DNA of 24,731 nucleotides, taken from contig JWZX01002394.1 in assembly GCA_001275005.1 (NCBI GenBank), positions 1-24,731 of the forward strand. The letters are read 5' to 3'. The translations under genes and the position numbers were made by a program. This DNA comes from Chrysochromulina tobinii. Taxonomy: Eukaryota; Haptophyta; Prymnesiales; Chrysochromulinaceae. Every line of letters begins with the position of its first letter. The first letter of the stretch is position 1. Below, in pieces: positions 6,782 through 16,066 of the stretch. Under the pieces are notes generated by a model. The model did not search any database, was not told the origin of the DNA, and saw only the letters and a list, made by a program, of their open reading frames with translations.

Positions 6782-8613
6782 CCGACACAAAGATGCCGAT
6801 GTGCGACCTTGCACGGATCCTCAAAACGATCTCTCAACAGGCGGCGGAAGCAGGATTTAGGAGTGGAGATCTCCTTACATCGCCTCCAGCCGAGGCGTTG
6901 TCTCGGTTCCGAAACTTGCCGTTTCCGCAAAACAATGCTGGTTTGTTAGTCACCATACACCCGCTACTGCGTGGCCCACGCTCAAGCGCCTCACCCCGCC
7001 ATGGTTTTGATTCGCGCCACACGCAGGATCCGGAGGAGCTTATTCCTGTCGGCGTGACGGAAGGCTACTGCAAGAGCCTGACGGAGATGTATGCAGGCAA
7101 CCGCGGTGTCACCATGCTCGACTCGACAGCCATGGCGCGCTTTCCGAGTCTAGAAATACTGTGGCTCAACGACAACAAGCTGACGAAGCTCAAGGGCATC
7201 GAGGCCAACTTCCGGATCAAGCATCTCTTCTTGCACAATAATGCGATCGCAACTGTGTGCAATGCGTCGTGCTGCCTGCTGCAGCTTCGGCACTTGGAGA
7301 CCCTGCAACTCGCCAACAACCAGCTGCAGGATCTGAAGTCGACGCTCGGCGTCATCTCGCAGCTGCCCTTCCTCAAAAAGCTCCAGCTCGCGGGCAACCC
7401 GCTCGAAGCGGAGGCTTCATACCGCGACGCCATCATCTTTGCGGTCCCAACGCTCGAGCAGCTTGACTCAGCGATGGTCACGCCGTTTGAGCGCGCGGCC
7501 GCCGTCAAGTTCTTCACCGCCAAGCGCATCGAGAAGCCCATAGCCTTCGGTACCATACCAAAGATCTGGGACAAACCGCGGAAGATCGCCATCGGCGAGA
7601 GGTCCGAGGGCGAGCGGATCCTAGGGATCGAGATTGCTGCGAGCACGCGCCGGCGCACGCATGATGCGGAGCTGCGGCGCGTCTTGGAGGACCGGCAGAG
7701 GCAGAACCCCTCGTTCGAGATGCGCATCGCCAAGGCCTCCTCCTCGCTGCTCTCCGCTCAGTGCGGTCGGCCGGCGCTCGACGCGGCCTCGTTCGCATTT
7801 GTGGCGCGTGGACGAGTGCCGCAGCTGCTGCTGCGACTGGGCGACCTCGGCTTGATGCCCCAGGCGCAGGAGGCCGCGGAGAGCGTCGGTGGCGCCGGCG
7901 CCACCGTGTACATCGCGGCCACGTGCCTCGATCTGCAGCGGTCCCCATGGCGCACCGAGTCCGTTCACCCCGCGCAGTTTGCGGGAGGCGTGCGCGCACG
8001 AGTGCGGGCGGAGGACGGCGGACGCTTCGAGGCCTTCCTCTTCCCGACGGAGGTGTACGCAAAGGCGTACGACAAGGTGCTCACGCAGCTGCAGGCCGGA
8101 ATGCCCGAGACACTCTGCGTCAACATCGCCTTGCGCGAGAGTACCACGCACACGCCGATCGCCAGCGCCAAGCTGCCGCTGGCTCTCCTCCTGAGCGCCA
8201 CCGCCACCGAGAAGGAGTTCCGGTTCGACGCGACTCCACTGTTGCCTCCGCACGCGAGCTCGCACGACGCGACCCCAGCCCCTCTCGCCACCCTCGACGC
8301 GAGCATCGTCACAGACTGGGGTCTCGCAAACACGAGCGCCGCCGAGTACGGCAACTCGCGATTCGGCTTCCTCGAGCGCCGCCGGCCGCCGGCCGAGCCG
8401 CTGCCGGCTGACCCGCCGATGGTGCACCTCTCGCGCGATCGCTTCTGCGTCACGATCCGCTCCTCGAACGCGGCCGCCGCGCCGGCTGCTGAGGCCAGCG
8501 TGCCACCGCTCGGGGGATCGATCCGCTTCGATACGACCAAGTATGCAGAGTTTGAGCGCGTCAAGGCGATGGGCATGCCGACTACCACGATGCGAGAGAC
8601 GCACAAGTTGTGA
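6763..8613 (+). CDS. LRRC72-like leucine-rich repeat protein with long C-terminal extension
   Basis: The 616-residue product has SDS22-type leucine-rich repeats at about 129-235: LEILWLNDNKLTKL, IKHLFLHNNAI, LETLQLANNQLQDL and LKKLQLAGNPL. They are closed by a cap with SYRDAIIFAVPTLEQLDSAMVT. Just after the cap, 'VTPFER...IAFGTIPKIWDK' parallels the segment that follows the repeats in LRRC72 ('VT-x-x-ER ... SIAF ... WDPK'), so that family is the best match. LRRC72 has been linked to cilia in animals, but its function is not established. Residues about 330-616 go well beyond the usual length of that family. They contain a beta-rich stretch (TVYIAATCLDL, ARVRAEDGGRFEAFLF) with no family I recognise. 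The start is ATG 6763 (ACCATGG); ATGs at 6793 and 6799 are alternatives because this end overlaps the divergent gene. Confidence 0.75.
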   Translation: MATGRASDTKMPMCDLARILKTISQQAAEAGFRSGDLLTSPPAEALSRFRNLPFPQNNAGLLVTIHPLLRGPRSSASPRHGFDSRHTQDPEELIPVGVTEGYCKSLTEMYAGNRGVTMLDSTAMARFPSLEILWLNDNKLTKLKGIEANFRIKHLFLHNNAIATVCNASCCLLQLRHLETLQLANNQLQDLKSTLGVISQLPFLKKLQLAGNPLEAEASYRDAIIFAVPTLEQLDSAMVTPFERAAAVKFFTAKRIEKPIAFGTIPKIWDKPRKIAIGERSEGERILGIEIAASTRRRTHDAELRRVLEDRQRQNPSFEMRIAKASSSLLSAQCGRPALDAASFAFVARGRVPQLLLRLGDLGLMPQAQEAAESVGGAGATVYIAATCLDLQRSPWRTESVHPAQFAGGVRARVRAEDGGRFEAFLFPTEVYAKAYDKVLTQLQAGMPETLCVNIALRESTTHTPIASAKLPLALLLSATATEKEFRFDATPLLPPHASSHDATPAPLATLDASIVTDWGLANTSAAEYGNSRFGFLERRRPPAEPLPADPPMVHLSRDRFCVTIRSSNAAAAPAAEASVPPLGGSIRFDTTKYAEFERVKAMGMPTTTMRETHKL

Positions 8614-9704
8614 CGCGCGCGTGGCTATGCGGTGGTGAGCACCATCTCGGGTCCATCTGATCTCGCCCTTCGCACCTCTCTGTGTGCGCTAGATCCTAAG
8701 CACCGCCCTTGGCCGCTCCCTGCTTCTCTATTGCGCCCTGTTTGCCGGCCGCGCGGGGGTGCGGCGCGCGGGACGGAAAAGCGAAATCCCAACGTAACCT
8801 CTCGGGCGAGGGCTTGAGCGTGCGACCGGCTTGTGCGGAGCGTGATGAATGATGTAGCAAAACAGTACAAAAACTGAGGAGCAAACCGCCGACCTTGGAA
8901 GTACCGACGTCGGGACTCGCGCGGTACGCCGACCGGCGCACACGGACACGCCCGGGATCGCCGCGCCCGTGCGGGCGCCGCGCCCGCGGCCCGGCCGCGC
9001 ACACCCCTCCGGCGCCGCCGGCGGGCGCACGTGACACCGGGGTCGCAACCCCGAGCTGGCAACCCGAACGTGCTGAGACGAAGAAGCACGACCGAGAAGC
9101 GCGCCTACCGTAGGGCGCTCCTACGTGGTTCTCGTGAATCTTGTAGCTATGCGACGTATACCGAATTTCGACCGAAATCACGTTCACGAGGTCGTTCAAG
9201 AAGCCGCCCCCTGTAGCCGTCCCCGCCGGGAGTCTTCATCTCCAGTCCAACGTCCATGCTCCTGCGCCGTACGCGCCCCGTGCCGTGTTATTCCGCGCCT
9301 ATTCCGCGCCGGCTTTTCCGAATCCGCTCCTCCCTCGTCCCGCGCCATCGATCACATCCGCACCACAGTCCATCCCACTCGGAGCCCGCGCAGCCATAAG
9401 ACAGCTGCGCAGCCGCGTGACCGCGTACGTAAGCCCAGCGCGCCGCCCCATCCCTTCACAGCCCCCATCCCTTCACAGCCCATGCCTGCGTCCGCCTTCC
9501 GTCATGGCGTGGCCAACTGGCGCTAGTACTCGTGCGCCGCATGGGCACCTTGAGCATGTCGACGAAGCCCCCATCCCTTCACAGCCCATGCCTGCGTCCG
9601 CCTTCCGTCATGGCGTGGCCAACTGGCGCTAGTACTCGTGCGCCGCATGGGCACCTTGAGCATGTCGACGAGTAGTCCCAACGTAGTCCCGTCGTTGCAC
9701 TGCC
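8614..9704. other. Non-coding intergenic interval, 1.1 kb
   Basis: It lies between the convergent 3' ends of the LRRC72-like and DCD genes. Open stretches on both strands are short and low in plausible protein content. The left half is GC-rich with several short dyads; the right end holds the 106-bp direct repeat. No transposon ends or known RNA were recognised. Confidence 0.6.
9460..9671. repeat. 106-bp tandem direct repeat, two copies
   Basis: Two essentially identical copies (9461-9566 and 9567-9671) abut. A short sub-element, CCCCATCCCTTCACAGCC, begins each copy and occurs once more at 9447-9464 immediately before the first. The repeat ends 33 bases from the stop codon of the DCD gene, so it probably lies in that gene's 3' UTR. 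The near identity suggests a recent duplication, or ongoing copy-number change. Confidence 0.85.
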
Positions 9705-10741
9705 TCAGCCATGACGGAGGCACACCTGGGCGAGCTCACGCGCCTGTGTCGCGTCCAGCCACATGTCGTAGATTGGCAGACGTCCGGGAGGCCCACCTTG
9801 CTTGATGCGAGGGATGTGCTTCCATAGATTCTCGGGGATCGGACGGCAGCGCTTCCACACGAGCCAGCGCACTTGCGCTGGGTAGGGTGAGGACGTCATC
9901 GAGGCCCCAGGCTTGCGGTGATGCGCCCATGCGTTTGGCTCGAGATCCATACCGGCGGGGCCGTTGCGCACGAAGACACCGTGCAGCTGGCGTGTGTTGT
10001 AGTTGAAGAGGAAGAGCGCGGAGGTGTCCTTAACCTTCTGTGCCGTCGCAAAGTGCTGCTGCGGCAGGCCGAAGATCTGGCGCTCCATGTTCTCGTCGTA
10101 CGTGTCGTTCTTGCACCCGAACATCATACCCGAGTCGAAGCCAGCCACGCTGGCCACGCCGGCCGCGCCGGCCACGCCGGCCACGGATCTGGACGCGCTG
10201 TCCCGGGTCACAGGCGCGGGCGGCACCGGCAGCCGAAGCGTTGCCCCCGTCGCCGCCGGGGGCGCCCGGGGCGGCGGCGCCTCATGAGCATGAGCGGTGC
10301 GGCCGCCACGAGCCGATCCGAGGACAGACGGCTTGCCCGCTGGGGCCAACTGAGGGAAGTCGTGAGGGAAGTCGTGAGGGAAGTCGGAGGCCGAGGGCCG
10401 ATTGCTCATCACAAGAGCCGACTCTTGGAAGTTGGAGCGGGGGGGCGGCACGGACGCGCCTGTCGCGGTGTCATCTTCGCCAGGGAGCTCCGCATCCCAC
10501 ATCTGCTCCGAGTAGCCAAGGAGCAGTGCCGCCTGCCGCTCGAGTGCCGTCAGATTGGCCCATGGGTGTGTGCACGTGATCGGCACCTCGCCCGCGTCCC
10601 AGCTGGCAGGCAGGTACCCAATGATCTCGGCCGCCCGCCGCTCGTCGTTGGTCAAGTCATCCCACAAAATGCCCGACGGCCCAGCAGTCCGCCCGGGCAC
10701 GGGCGGCGGGAGCGTTGGCTCCACTGGCGGCGGCGGCGGCA

Positions 10742-10776
<35 letters not shown>

Positions 10777-11435
10777 AGCGGCGGTGGCAGCGGCGGTGGC
10801 GGCATCACAGCAATGGGTGTTGGAATCGACGGAGCCCCTGATGGGGCGGGGGCGATGGACGGGGTAGGCGCAAGGCTAGTCGCAGCCAACATCGCCGAAG
10901 CAGACGCGATCCCGTTGTCAACGTCCACCAAGGCACTGCTGCTTTGCATCGCCTCCGAGTCCCAAGTAATCTTCGTCCAGCCAAGCAGCCTCGCCGCCGT
11001 TTGCTCCACCGTGGTAAGGTTCTTCCACTCGTTCAAGCACGCCATTGGGGTGTCGCCCGCATCCCACGATTCTGGATCGTACCCAATCAAGCCAGCTGCA
11101 GCCTGCTCGGAGGAGGTCAGGGCAGCCCAGGTCTTATCCTTGCCCCAGCCACCCGAGGGTGCTCCCGTGTCATTGGGTGCTGGTGGTGGCTGGGGCTGGG
11201 AAGTATTCGCATCCGCTGCCGCAACTACTGTCGAGGCAACGGATGGCGCAGCGGAACTTGAAGGAACAGCCCGCGGAACATGCACCGCCCGATCGTGAAG
11301 TATGCCGGACACACTCTCAAGCACCAACCGGTCAAGCGAGTGGGACAACCGGGCGATTTCGGTGAGAACAGCTCGCGCCTCTTCGAGGGACAGCGTGGCG
11401 ATGAGAGTCTCCGTCTGGCTGGCTGAGTCGGCCAT
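9705..11435 (-). CDS. DCD-domain protein with four Trp-rich repeats and polyproline linker
   Basis: The product has 576 residues. Residues 437-575 form a DCD (Development and Cell Death) domain: GMMFGCKNDTYDENMERQIFGLP, then ALFLFNYNTRQLHGVF, then DLEPNAWAH and YPAQVRWLVWKRCRPIPENLW, matching the domain's conserved blocks 'FGLP', 'LFLFNY-x-x-RQLHG-x-F' and 'PAQVR'. In plants DCD proteins respond to stress and to signals leading to cell death; the molecular role is poorly known. Four repeats of the form W-x2-LT-x2-E-x2-AA-x-[LI][LI]-G-[YW]-x4-WD start at residues 103, 137, 258 and 292. Spacing is 34 within each pair and 155 between pairs, so a pair appears to have been duplicated. A Pro-rich linker (about 212-245) separates the pairs. 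ATG 11435 has G at +4. Confidence 0.82.
10352..10387. repeat. 12-bp in-frame tandem repeat, three copies
   Basis: GAGGGAAGTCGT occurs three times in a row (the last copy has one change) and encodes FPHD-type repeats in the linker of the DCD protein. Being a multiple of three, length changes keep the frame. Confidence 0.85.
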
Positions 11436-11810
11436 CTAAGCCGCGTAGGATCCTTCGCGTACGTGCGTCCCTCGCCGTCCCTGCGGTCGTCGCGAGACGC
11501 GCGCCGATTCGTCCGAAAAGTAAGGCAAACAAAGCAAGGCAAGGCAAGTCAAGTCGTTTTGGTTTGATCGATCTTGTCGTTGGGTTGGGGTGTATGGGGG
11601 GGATGTGACGCCTCGGGTCCACTCGGGATTCACCAACCCACGGACTGGGGCCCGTGAACCCCTTTGTCGAGTTCAGACTTGGCCACACCACGTATCCACG
11701 AGTGCTCAAAGACACCCTGCCACGCGTGCCACCGGAGATACGAAAGCTAGTTATGACTCCCCCGCCGCAAGCTCACTCATCTAAGTGAGTCTCGTAAGAG
11801 CTCTGCGAGC
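11436..11810. other. Spacer upstream of the DCD gene
   Basis: It separates the DCD gene start from the 3' end of the next minus-strand gene, so it should hold the DCD promoter. The clear structure is a run of pentamers (AAGGC, AAGTC) at 11535-11555. A stretch around 11570-11600 is G/T-rich. No coding content seen. Confidence 0.5.
11535..11552 (-). promoter_or_regulatory. CAAGRC pentamer motif in leader of DCD gene
   Basis: On the plus strand the sequence is CAAGGCAAGGCAAGTCAA, about 100 bases upstream of the DCD ATG. The same 18-mer with two A/G differences (CAAGRCAAGRCAAGTCAA) precedes the RuvX-like gene at 20173-20190 in the same orientation relative to the gene. It may be a promoter or 5' UTR element. 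Confidence 0.4.
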
Positions 11811-13598
11811 TCACGCACATACCTCCGCACTCACGGTGGCGAGGCGCAGCACGAAGGCGTACTCAGCGCATCTTCCTTCGGCGCTGGGCTCGCTGTAGCG
11901 CCCTGCGAGCCTGGCGTGATGATAGATGCCCTCGAAGGTGACGCCGATGAGATCTCTGCTGTGAGTGGCCCGTGGTGTGCCTGGACGGGTACGCGTGAAG
12001 CGGACCTTGCCAGTGGGCCACACGTCGCCAGCGAGGCAGAACTCGCCCTCGGCATCTGTGCCGCCGCCACTCAGTGTGGCGACCGGCGCGAATGAGGCAT
12101 CGTTGGAAGCTTCGTCAGACGGAGCTGAGAAGACGATATGCGCAGTCAATGGGCGGGTGGCGTCATTGGCGATGCTGCTGCTGCCAACGCTGCCGCCCTG
12201 TTTGCGAGAAAGGCCTTCGTAGCGACCAGATGCGAGCTGTGTGTACGAATCTATTCCTCGGTTCGGCGAGAATGGGGACGAAGGCAGCGGTGGCGATGAG
12301 GGCGGCAGTGCCGATGGGGGGCACGGCGGGGATGAGGAAGGCGGCAATGAGGGGGTCGGGACTCTCGCCGTCGGCGTCGCCATTGCCGTCGCCTCCACCG
12401 CCAGCCCCACCGCCGCCCTCGCCGTTGCTGCCGCCGCCACCGCCGCTGCCGCCACGGTCGCCCTCGCCGACGCCACCCCCTCGACGCGATCTGAGGATGG
12501 GTTGTCCTCGAGCGTCTCGCCCGATGTGGACGACGGCGTTCCCTCCAGTGCCACAAGGGGCTCTATTTCAGCCGTTGCCTCTGCATACATAGCATCGGCG
12601 CTCTTGGCGCACTGTAGCCTGCGGAGCTCCGCCTTTACATTTGATTCCACAGCGGCAGCGCGGTCGGCTGTGCCATCGGCAGCGTCGGAACACAGCACGC
12701 CATAGGCAGCGTCGGAGCTCAGCGCGGCGGAGCTGTGGGAGGTCGTGCCGTGGGCACCGGACTCGGCGGCGCGGGCCATGAACTTCGCTGCCAGTTGAAC
12801 AGGGTGCGTTCGCGCGTCTCCAGGCGATGCGGCCAAAGCGCTTTCGGACGTCCATGATCCTAGCCCTAGAGCGCTAGAGGTAAGCCATCCCGCCGCGGCC
12901 CCAGCCATCCCGACCAGCCATCCAGCCCACGACACGGGAGCAGCGGCTGGTGGTGGTGCATGGCAAATAAAAGGCGTCTCGGGTGCCCACTCGGCATGGC
13001 TAACGAAACCGTGCGTGGGTCGGCACGAGGCAGGCGTGGCAGAGGTGGTGGGGCCAATGGCGGCACTGGTCGTCGCGAGTGGTGCCGCAGCTGCTACTAT
13101 CGCTGGAGATGCAACCGCCGCCGGTGCTGCCACCGCCGGTGCTTCCGCCGCCGATGCTGCCGCCACTGCCGTGGCGTCGTGTTCCTTTGCAACGGCGGCT
13201 ATGCTGCTGGCCCGAGGCGAAACACGACTCTTGAGATCGCCCGGCACCCTTGCCGAGTAGGCTCGAGGAGAGCTCATGCGGCTCAACACCCGGTGAGCCA
13301 GGCTCAATGCACGCGGTGATGGAAGTGGCACTGGCATTGGCAGCGCCTGCTTCACACAGTCGCTCGATCCGCGCGGACCTCTAGCGCTCTGTATAGGTTT
13401 ATCAGCAGCAGCTTTCTTCGCATGCAAAATCATGAAGGCATCCACGTCGTACCGAGGAGGCAATGCGACAACCCTGGCTTGGCTGGGCGAGACGGCACGT
13501 GACTGGCGTGTTACGGACCGTGTTGCTGCGTAGGCATATGCATCAAGTGGAGCGCTCTTTGGCTGCAAAGATGACAGTGTGACGATGGGGCGCCCCAT
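11811..13598 (-). CDS. Low-complexity protein with possible C-terminal beta-barrel domain
   Basis: From ATG 13598 the product is 595 residues. The open frame continues upstream to 13766 without another ATG, so an upstream exon is possible. Residues 1-220 are Ser/Arg/Ala-rich. A hydrophobic stretch near 224-252 (SWAGWLVGMAGAAAGWL) could be a membrane helix. A Ser/Pro linker follows, then residues about 450-595 form an ordered region with GRYEG, GTDAEGEFCLAGDVWPTGKVRF, GVTFEGIYHHARLAGRYS and a closing FVLRL strand. The alternating 'G-x-Y-x-G ... G-x-F ... G-x-V ... G-x-W/Y' pattern recalls small antiparallel barrels, but I cannot name a family. It is divergent from TCF25, with a 245-base shared spacer. 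That it is a gene is likely; its function is unknown. Confidence 0.6.
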   Translation of the reverse strand: MGRPIVTLSSLQPKSAPLDAYAYAATRSVTRQSRAVSPSQARVVALPPRYDVDAFMILHAKKAAADKPIQSARGPRGSSDCVKQALPMPVPLPSPRALSLAHRVLSRMSSPRAYSARVPGDLKSRVSPRASSIAAVAKEHDATAVAAASAAEAPAVAAPAAVASPAIVAAAAPLATTSAAIGPTTSATPASCRPTHGFVSHAEWAPETPFICHAPPPAAAPVSWAGWLVGMAGAAAGWLTSSALGLGSWTSESALAASPGDARTHPVQLAAKFMARAAESGAHGTTSHSSAALSSDAAYGVLCSDAADGTADRAAAVESNVKAELRRLQCAKSADAMYAEATAEIEPLVALEGTPSSTSGETLEDNPSSDRVEGVASARATVAAAAVAAAATARAAVGLAVEATAMATPTARVPTPSLPPSSSPPCPPSALPPSSPPLPSSPFSPNRGIDSYTQLASGRYEGLSRKQGGSVGSSSIANDATRPLTAHIVFSAPSDEASNDASFAPVATLSGGGTDAEGEFCLAGDVWPTGKVRFTRTRPGTPRATHSRDLIGVTFEGIYHHARLAGRYSEPSAEGRCAEYAFVLRLATVSAEVCA

Positions 13599-13843
13599 CG
13601 CAACGCCTCCAACTCGCAGCGCCTCCACCTGGCTGTCCGATGGGTCTTCGCAGCCCACGAGGCAGCAGGCGCTTCCGTCCGCATTTCCCAAATAGATCAA
13701 GAAGTCCTCGCAGAAAATACAACGCGCTAAAACACCTTGTTGCTTACTGCGTGATCCGTGTAGCAAAAGTCGTACGAAGTTCGGTCAATTCACAGCCCGA
13801 TCGCGAAAAATGGCGCCTTTCACGGTTTGGGGCTCGCGGAAGG
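13599..13843. promoter_or_regulatory. Divergent spacer, probable bidirectional promoter
   Basis: It lies between the ATGs of the low-complexity protein (minus) and TCF25 (plus). Both frames remain open for part of it (plus to an ATG at 13640), so the true boundaries could shift if either gene has an upstream start or exon. No known element is obvious. Confidence 0.4.
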
Positions 13844-16066
13844 ATGGCTTCGAGGCACCTGCGGAGCTTGCTGCCGTCGGCACTCCCTTCCATCGACGGC
13901 AGCAACGAGGACGAGGGCTCCATAGCCCCAGTATCCAAAGCCACCTTCTCAGCCTCCACGCTCGGCTTGCTCTTAGGCGACGGCGACGGCGACGACGACA
14001 GTGACGACGGCGACGAGGACGTCAACGAGGCCCAGGCGGACGAGGCTAAGGAGGACAACGAGGCCCAGCGTTGCGAGCCCATGCTTCGATCGGAATCAGT
14101 TCCATCTCGCACACTCTCCAACAAGGAGCGCCGTGCGCGGAGCAAGGTGCCAGATGACGACGACGACGACGACGACGACGATTCCCTGTTGAGAGCGGCC
14201 GCTGCTGCTGCTGGCGAGCCGCGTGACGAGCTGCAAGGACCCGGCGTGGGGACGCCGCCGGTCGCTGCACCAGAAGAGCCTTGGAGGCTTAGTGCGCTCC
14301 ATTTAGACGCGACACATGAGCTCGGGCGCACCTTCGGGCGCGAGACAGTTCGTCATCTGGCCGCTGAGGAGCGACGGGGACGCGGCACGCGCAACAAGAG
14401 CCACGATGCTGCGCTGGCTAAGAGGGAGCTTGCACTCAAGGCGGCCCAGGCGGGCGGCGGGCGGGCGAGGCTGGTGGTGCCGCGCGAGACCTGGGCAACT
14501 GGAGGCGCCGGCCTCAGCATGGAGGTAGATCACGAGGCTGAGGACCGCACCGCCGCGCCTCCGCTCGCCAGCGGTGCCGCCGAGCCGCCGCCTCCACGCC
14601 ACTTCCGCATCTGCCACTCGGGAGCGTACCGGCAAGCGCAAGCGGAGGTGGAGGAGGCCGTTGAGCAGGGAGACCCTCATCTCCTTCAGGCACTGGTCCG
14701 GCGCCATCCCGCTCAGGTGGACGCATTGCTGCGGCTGGGCGAGTATTGCGCCACGGTGGGGCAACACGAGCAGTCCGCCGAGCTGACGGAACGCGCGCTG
14801 CATGCAATCGAGCAGTCCCTCCACCCGCTGTGCTCACTGCTCGACGGGCGAGCGCGCTTCGACTTTGCACACGCGCCCAACCAGCCCCTCTTCCTCGCGC
14901 TCTTCCGCCACATGATTGCATGCGGCCGCCGTGGGCTGCCGCGCACCGCCCTTGAGCTCGGTCGCTTGCTGCTGTCTCTCTCGCCCCACGAGGACCCCAT
15001 GCGCGCGCTGCTGCACCTGGACACGTACGCACTCCTCGCAAGGGATCCGCAGGCCCTCGAGTGGCTTGTGCAGCTGCCAACGCAGCTGCGCGCGCACTCT
15101 CTGCCGCTGTGGCCGAGTTATGCATTCTCGCTCGCGCTCGCGCGTCGGCGCCTCGCCGAGCGCCTTATGCACGCCGAGCGCCGTCTGGATGAGTCTGAGG
15201 AGGCGGCGGCGCGGCACGCAGCGGCCGTAGCTGAAGCCGAAGCGGCAGCCTCCGCACAGCTTCGGCGCGCGCTGCTGCTGTTCCCGGCGTTGGTGCCGTC
15301 GCTTCTCGAGCACCTTGCAGCCAAGGGCCAGCCGCCCATACCCGTGCCTGAGACGCTCCTGCGGGCCTGGGCGGCAATGCACGGGGCGCGTGCCAGTGAG
15401 CACGCGCTCAGCCCCACCCTGGGCAAACTCGTCCGACTCTATGCCGTCAAGAGCGCTGCCGTGTGGGGGCAGCCGGGTGGAAGGGCGTGGCTCGTCGCCG
15501 AAGTCGAAAGCCTCCTCGAGGCCCTCCGAGCCCTGCCACCTACGGCCGTCGCTCATGCCATGCCAGCGGCGGCTGCTGAGCATATGGGCGTGCATATGGG
15601 CGTGCATATGGGCGTGCATATGGGCCTCATCGCGGCGCGCTTGGGGCACTTGAAGGGCAGCCCGCCGCCGCCGCCGCCGCCGCCGCTGGCCGTGACCTGG
15701 GCTACTCTGACGCGGGAGCAACGCACACTAGCCATGCAATGGCGCGAGGCGCAGCTGGCGGTGTCGTGTGAGTACAGTGCCTCGAGCGCGAGGGAGACGG
15801 AGCTCATCACTGTCGACGTGGTCGACTTTGAGCCGCAGCCGCCTGCCGCACTGCCCGACGAGCATCTCGCCTTTCAACGGGACGGTGCGGCAGCCGGCCG
15901 TTGGGTGCGAGACCAGCCAGCAGCCCGGGCTCTCCGTCCCGAGGGTCGGCTCGTTGTCCCCCGCGATGAGTGGGTCACACTGCGACCCGGCACGCATCCC
16001 TTCCTCCAGTTCTGGTACTCGATGCTGCCATGGACGGTCGCACCACATCCTCCGCGCCGTGGCTGA
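13844..16066 (+). CDS. TCF25: TCF25 / Rqc1, ribosome quality control factor
   Basis: The 740-residue product starts MASRHLRSLL, like the family's MSSRALRRL. In yeast Rqc1, and by extension TCF25, acts in the ribosome quality control complex with the E3 ligase Ltn1, on stalled 60S-nascent chain complexes. An acidic N-terminal region includes Asp-rich runs near residues 46-62 and 104-113. The core domain (about 253-430) has family blocks: HPAQVDALLRLGEYC, ERALHAIEQSLHPLCSL, PLFLALFRHM, TALELGRLLLSLSPHEDP and YAFSLALAR. The C-terminal PFLQFWYSMLPW resembles the family's FFRSLLPW ending. Oddities are an HMGV tandem repeat (580-595) and a Pro run (about 606-613) in the linker before the end. ATG 13844 is preferred over the in-frame ATG 13640 because homology begins there and it has ATGG context. 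Confidence 0.9.
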   Translation: MASRHLRSLLPSALPSIDGSNEDEGSIAPVSKATFSASTLGLLLGDGDGDDDSDDGDEDVNEAQADEAKEDNEAQRCEPMLRSESVPSRTLSNKERRARSKVPDDDDDDDDDDSLLRAAAAAAGEPRDELQGPGVGTPPVAAPEEPWRLSALHLDATHELGRTFGRETVRHLAAEERRGRGTRNKSHDAALAKRELALKAAQAGGGRARLVVPRETWATGGAGLSMEVDHEAEDRTAAPPLASGAAEPPPPRHFRICHSGAYRQAQAEVEEAVEQGDPHLLQALVRRHPAQVDALLRLGEYCATVGQHEQSAELTERALHAIEQSLHPLCSLLDGRARFDFAHAPNQPLFLALFRHMIACGRRGLPRTALELGRLLLSLSPHEDPMRALLHLDTYALLARDPQALEWLVQLPTQLRAHSLPLWPSYAFSLALARRRLAERLMHAERRLDESEEAAARHAAAVAEAEAAASAQLRRALLLFPALVPSLLEHLAAKGQPPIPVPETLLRAWAAMHGARASEHALSPTLGKLVRLYAVKSAAVWGQPGGRAWLVAEVESLLEALRALPPTAVAHAMPAAAAEHMGVHMGVHMGVHMGLIAARLGHLKGSPPPPPPPPLAVTWATLTREQRTLAMQWREAQLAVSCEYSASSARETELITVDVVDFEPQPPAALPDEHLAFQRDGAAAGRWVRDQPAARALRPEGRLVVPRDEWVTLRPGTHPFLQFWYSMLPWTVAPHPPRRG
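14156..14180. repeat. GAC triplet run
   Basis: A run of about eight GAC triplets encodes part of a ten-Asp stretch in TCF25. Acidic runs are usual at this position in the family. Confidence 0.8.
15581..15628. repeat. 12-bp in-frame tandem repeat, four copies
   Basis: CATATGGGCGTG is repeated three times exactly and a fourth time with the last three bases changed. It encodes His-Met-Gly-Val repeats (residues 580-595 of TCF25). Identity at third codon positions suggests a recent expansion. Confidence 0.9.

Noticed and set aside
7621-8604. 327-residue minus-strand frame opposite the LRRC72-like gene
   Set aside because: Shadow of the plus-strand gene; Arg/Gly/Leu-rich without recognisable domains.
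8625-9199. Minus-strand frames of 106-167 residues in the LRRC72-DCD spacer
   Set aside because: Arg/Gly/Ala-rich throughout, mutually overlapping in three frames, no domain and no good start context.
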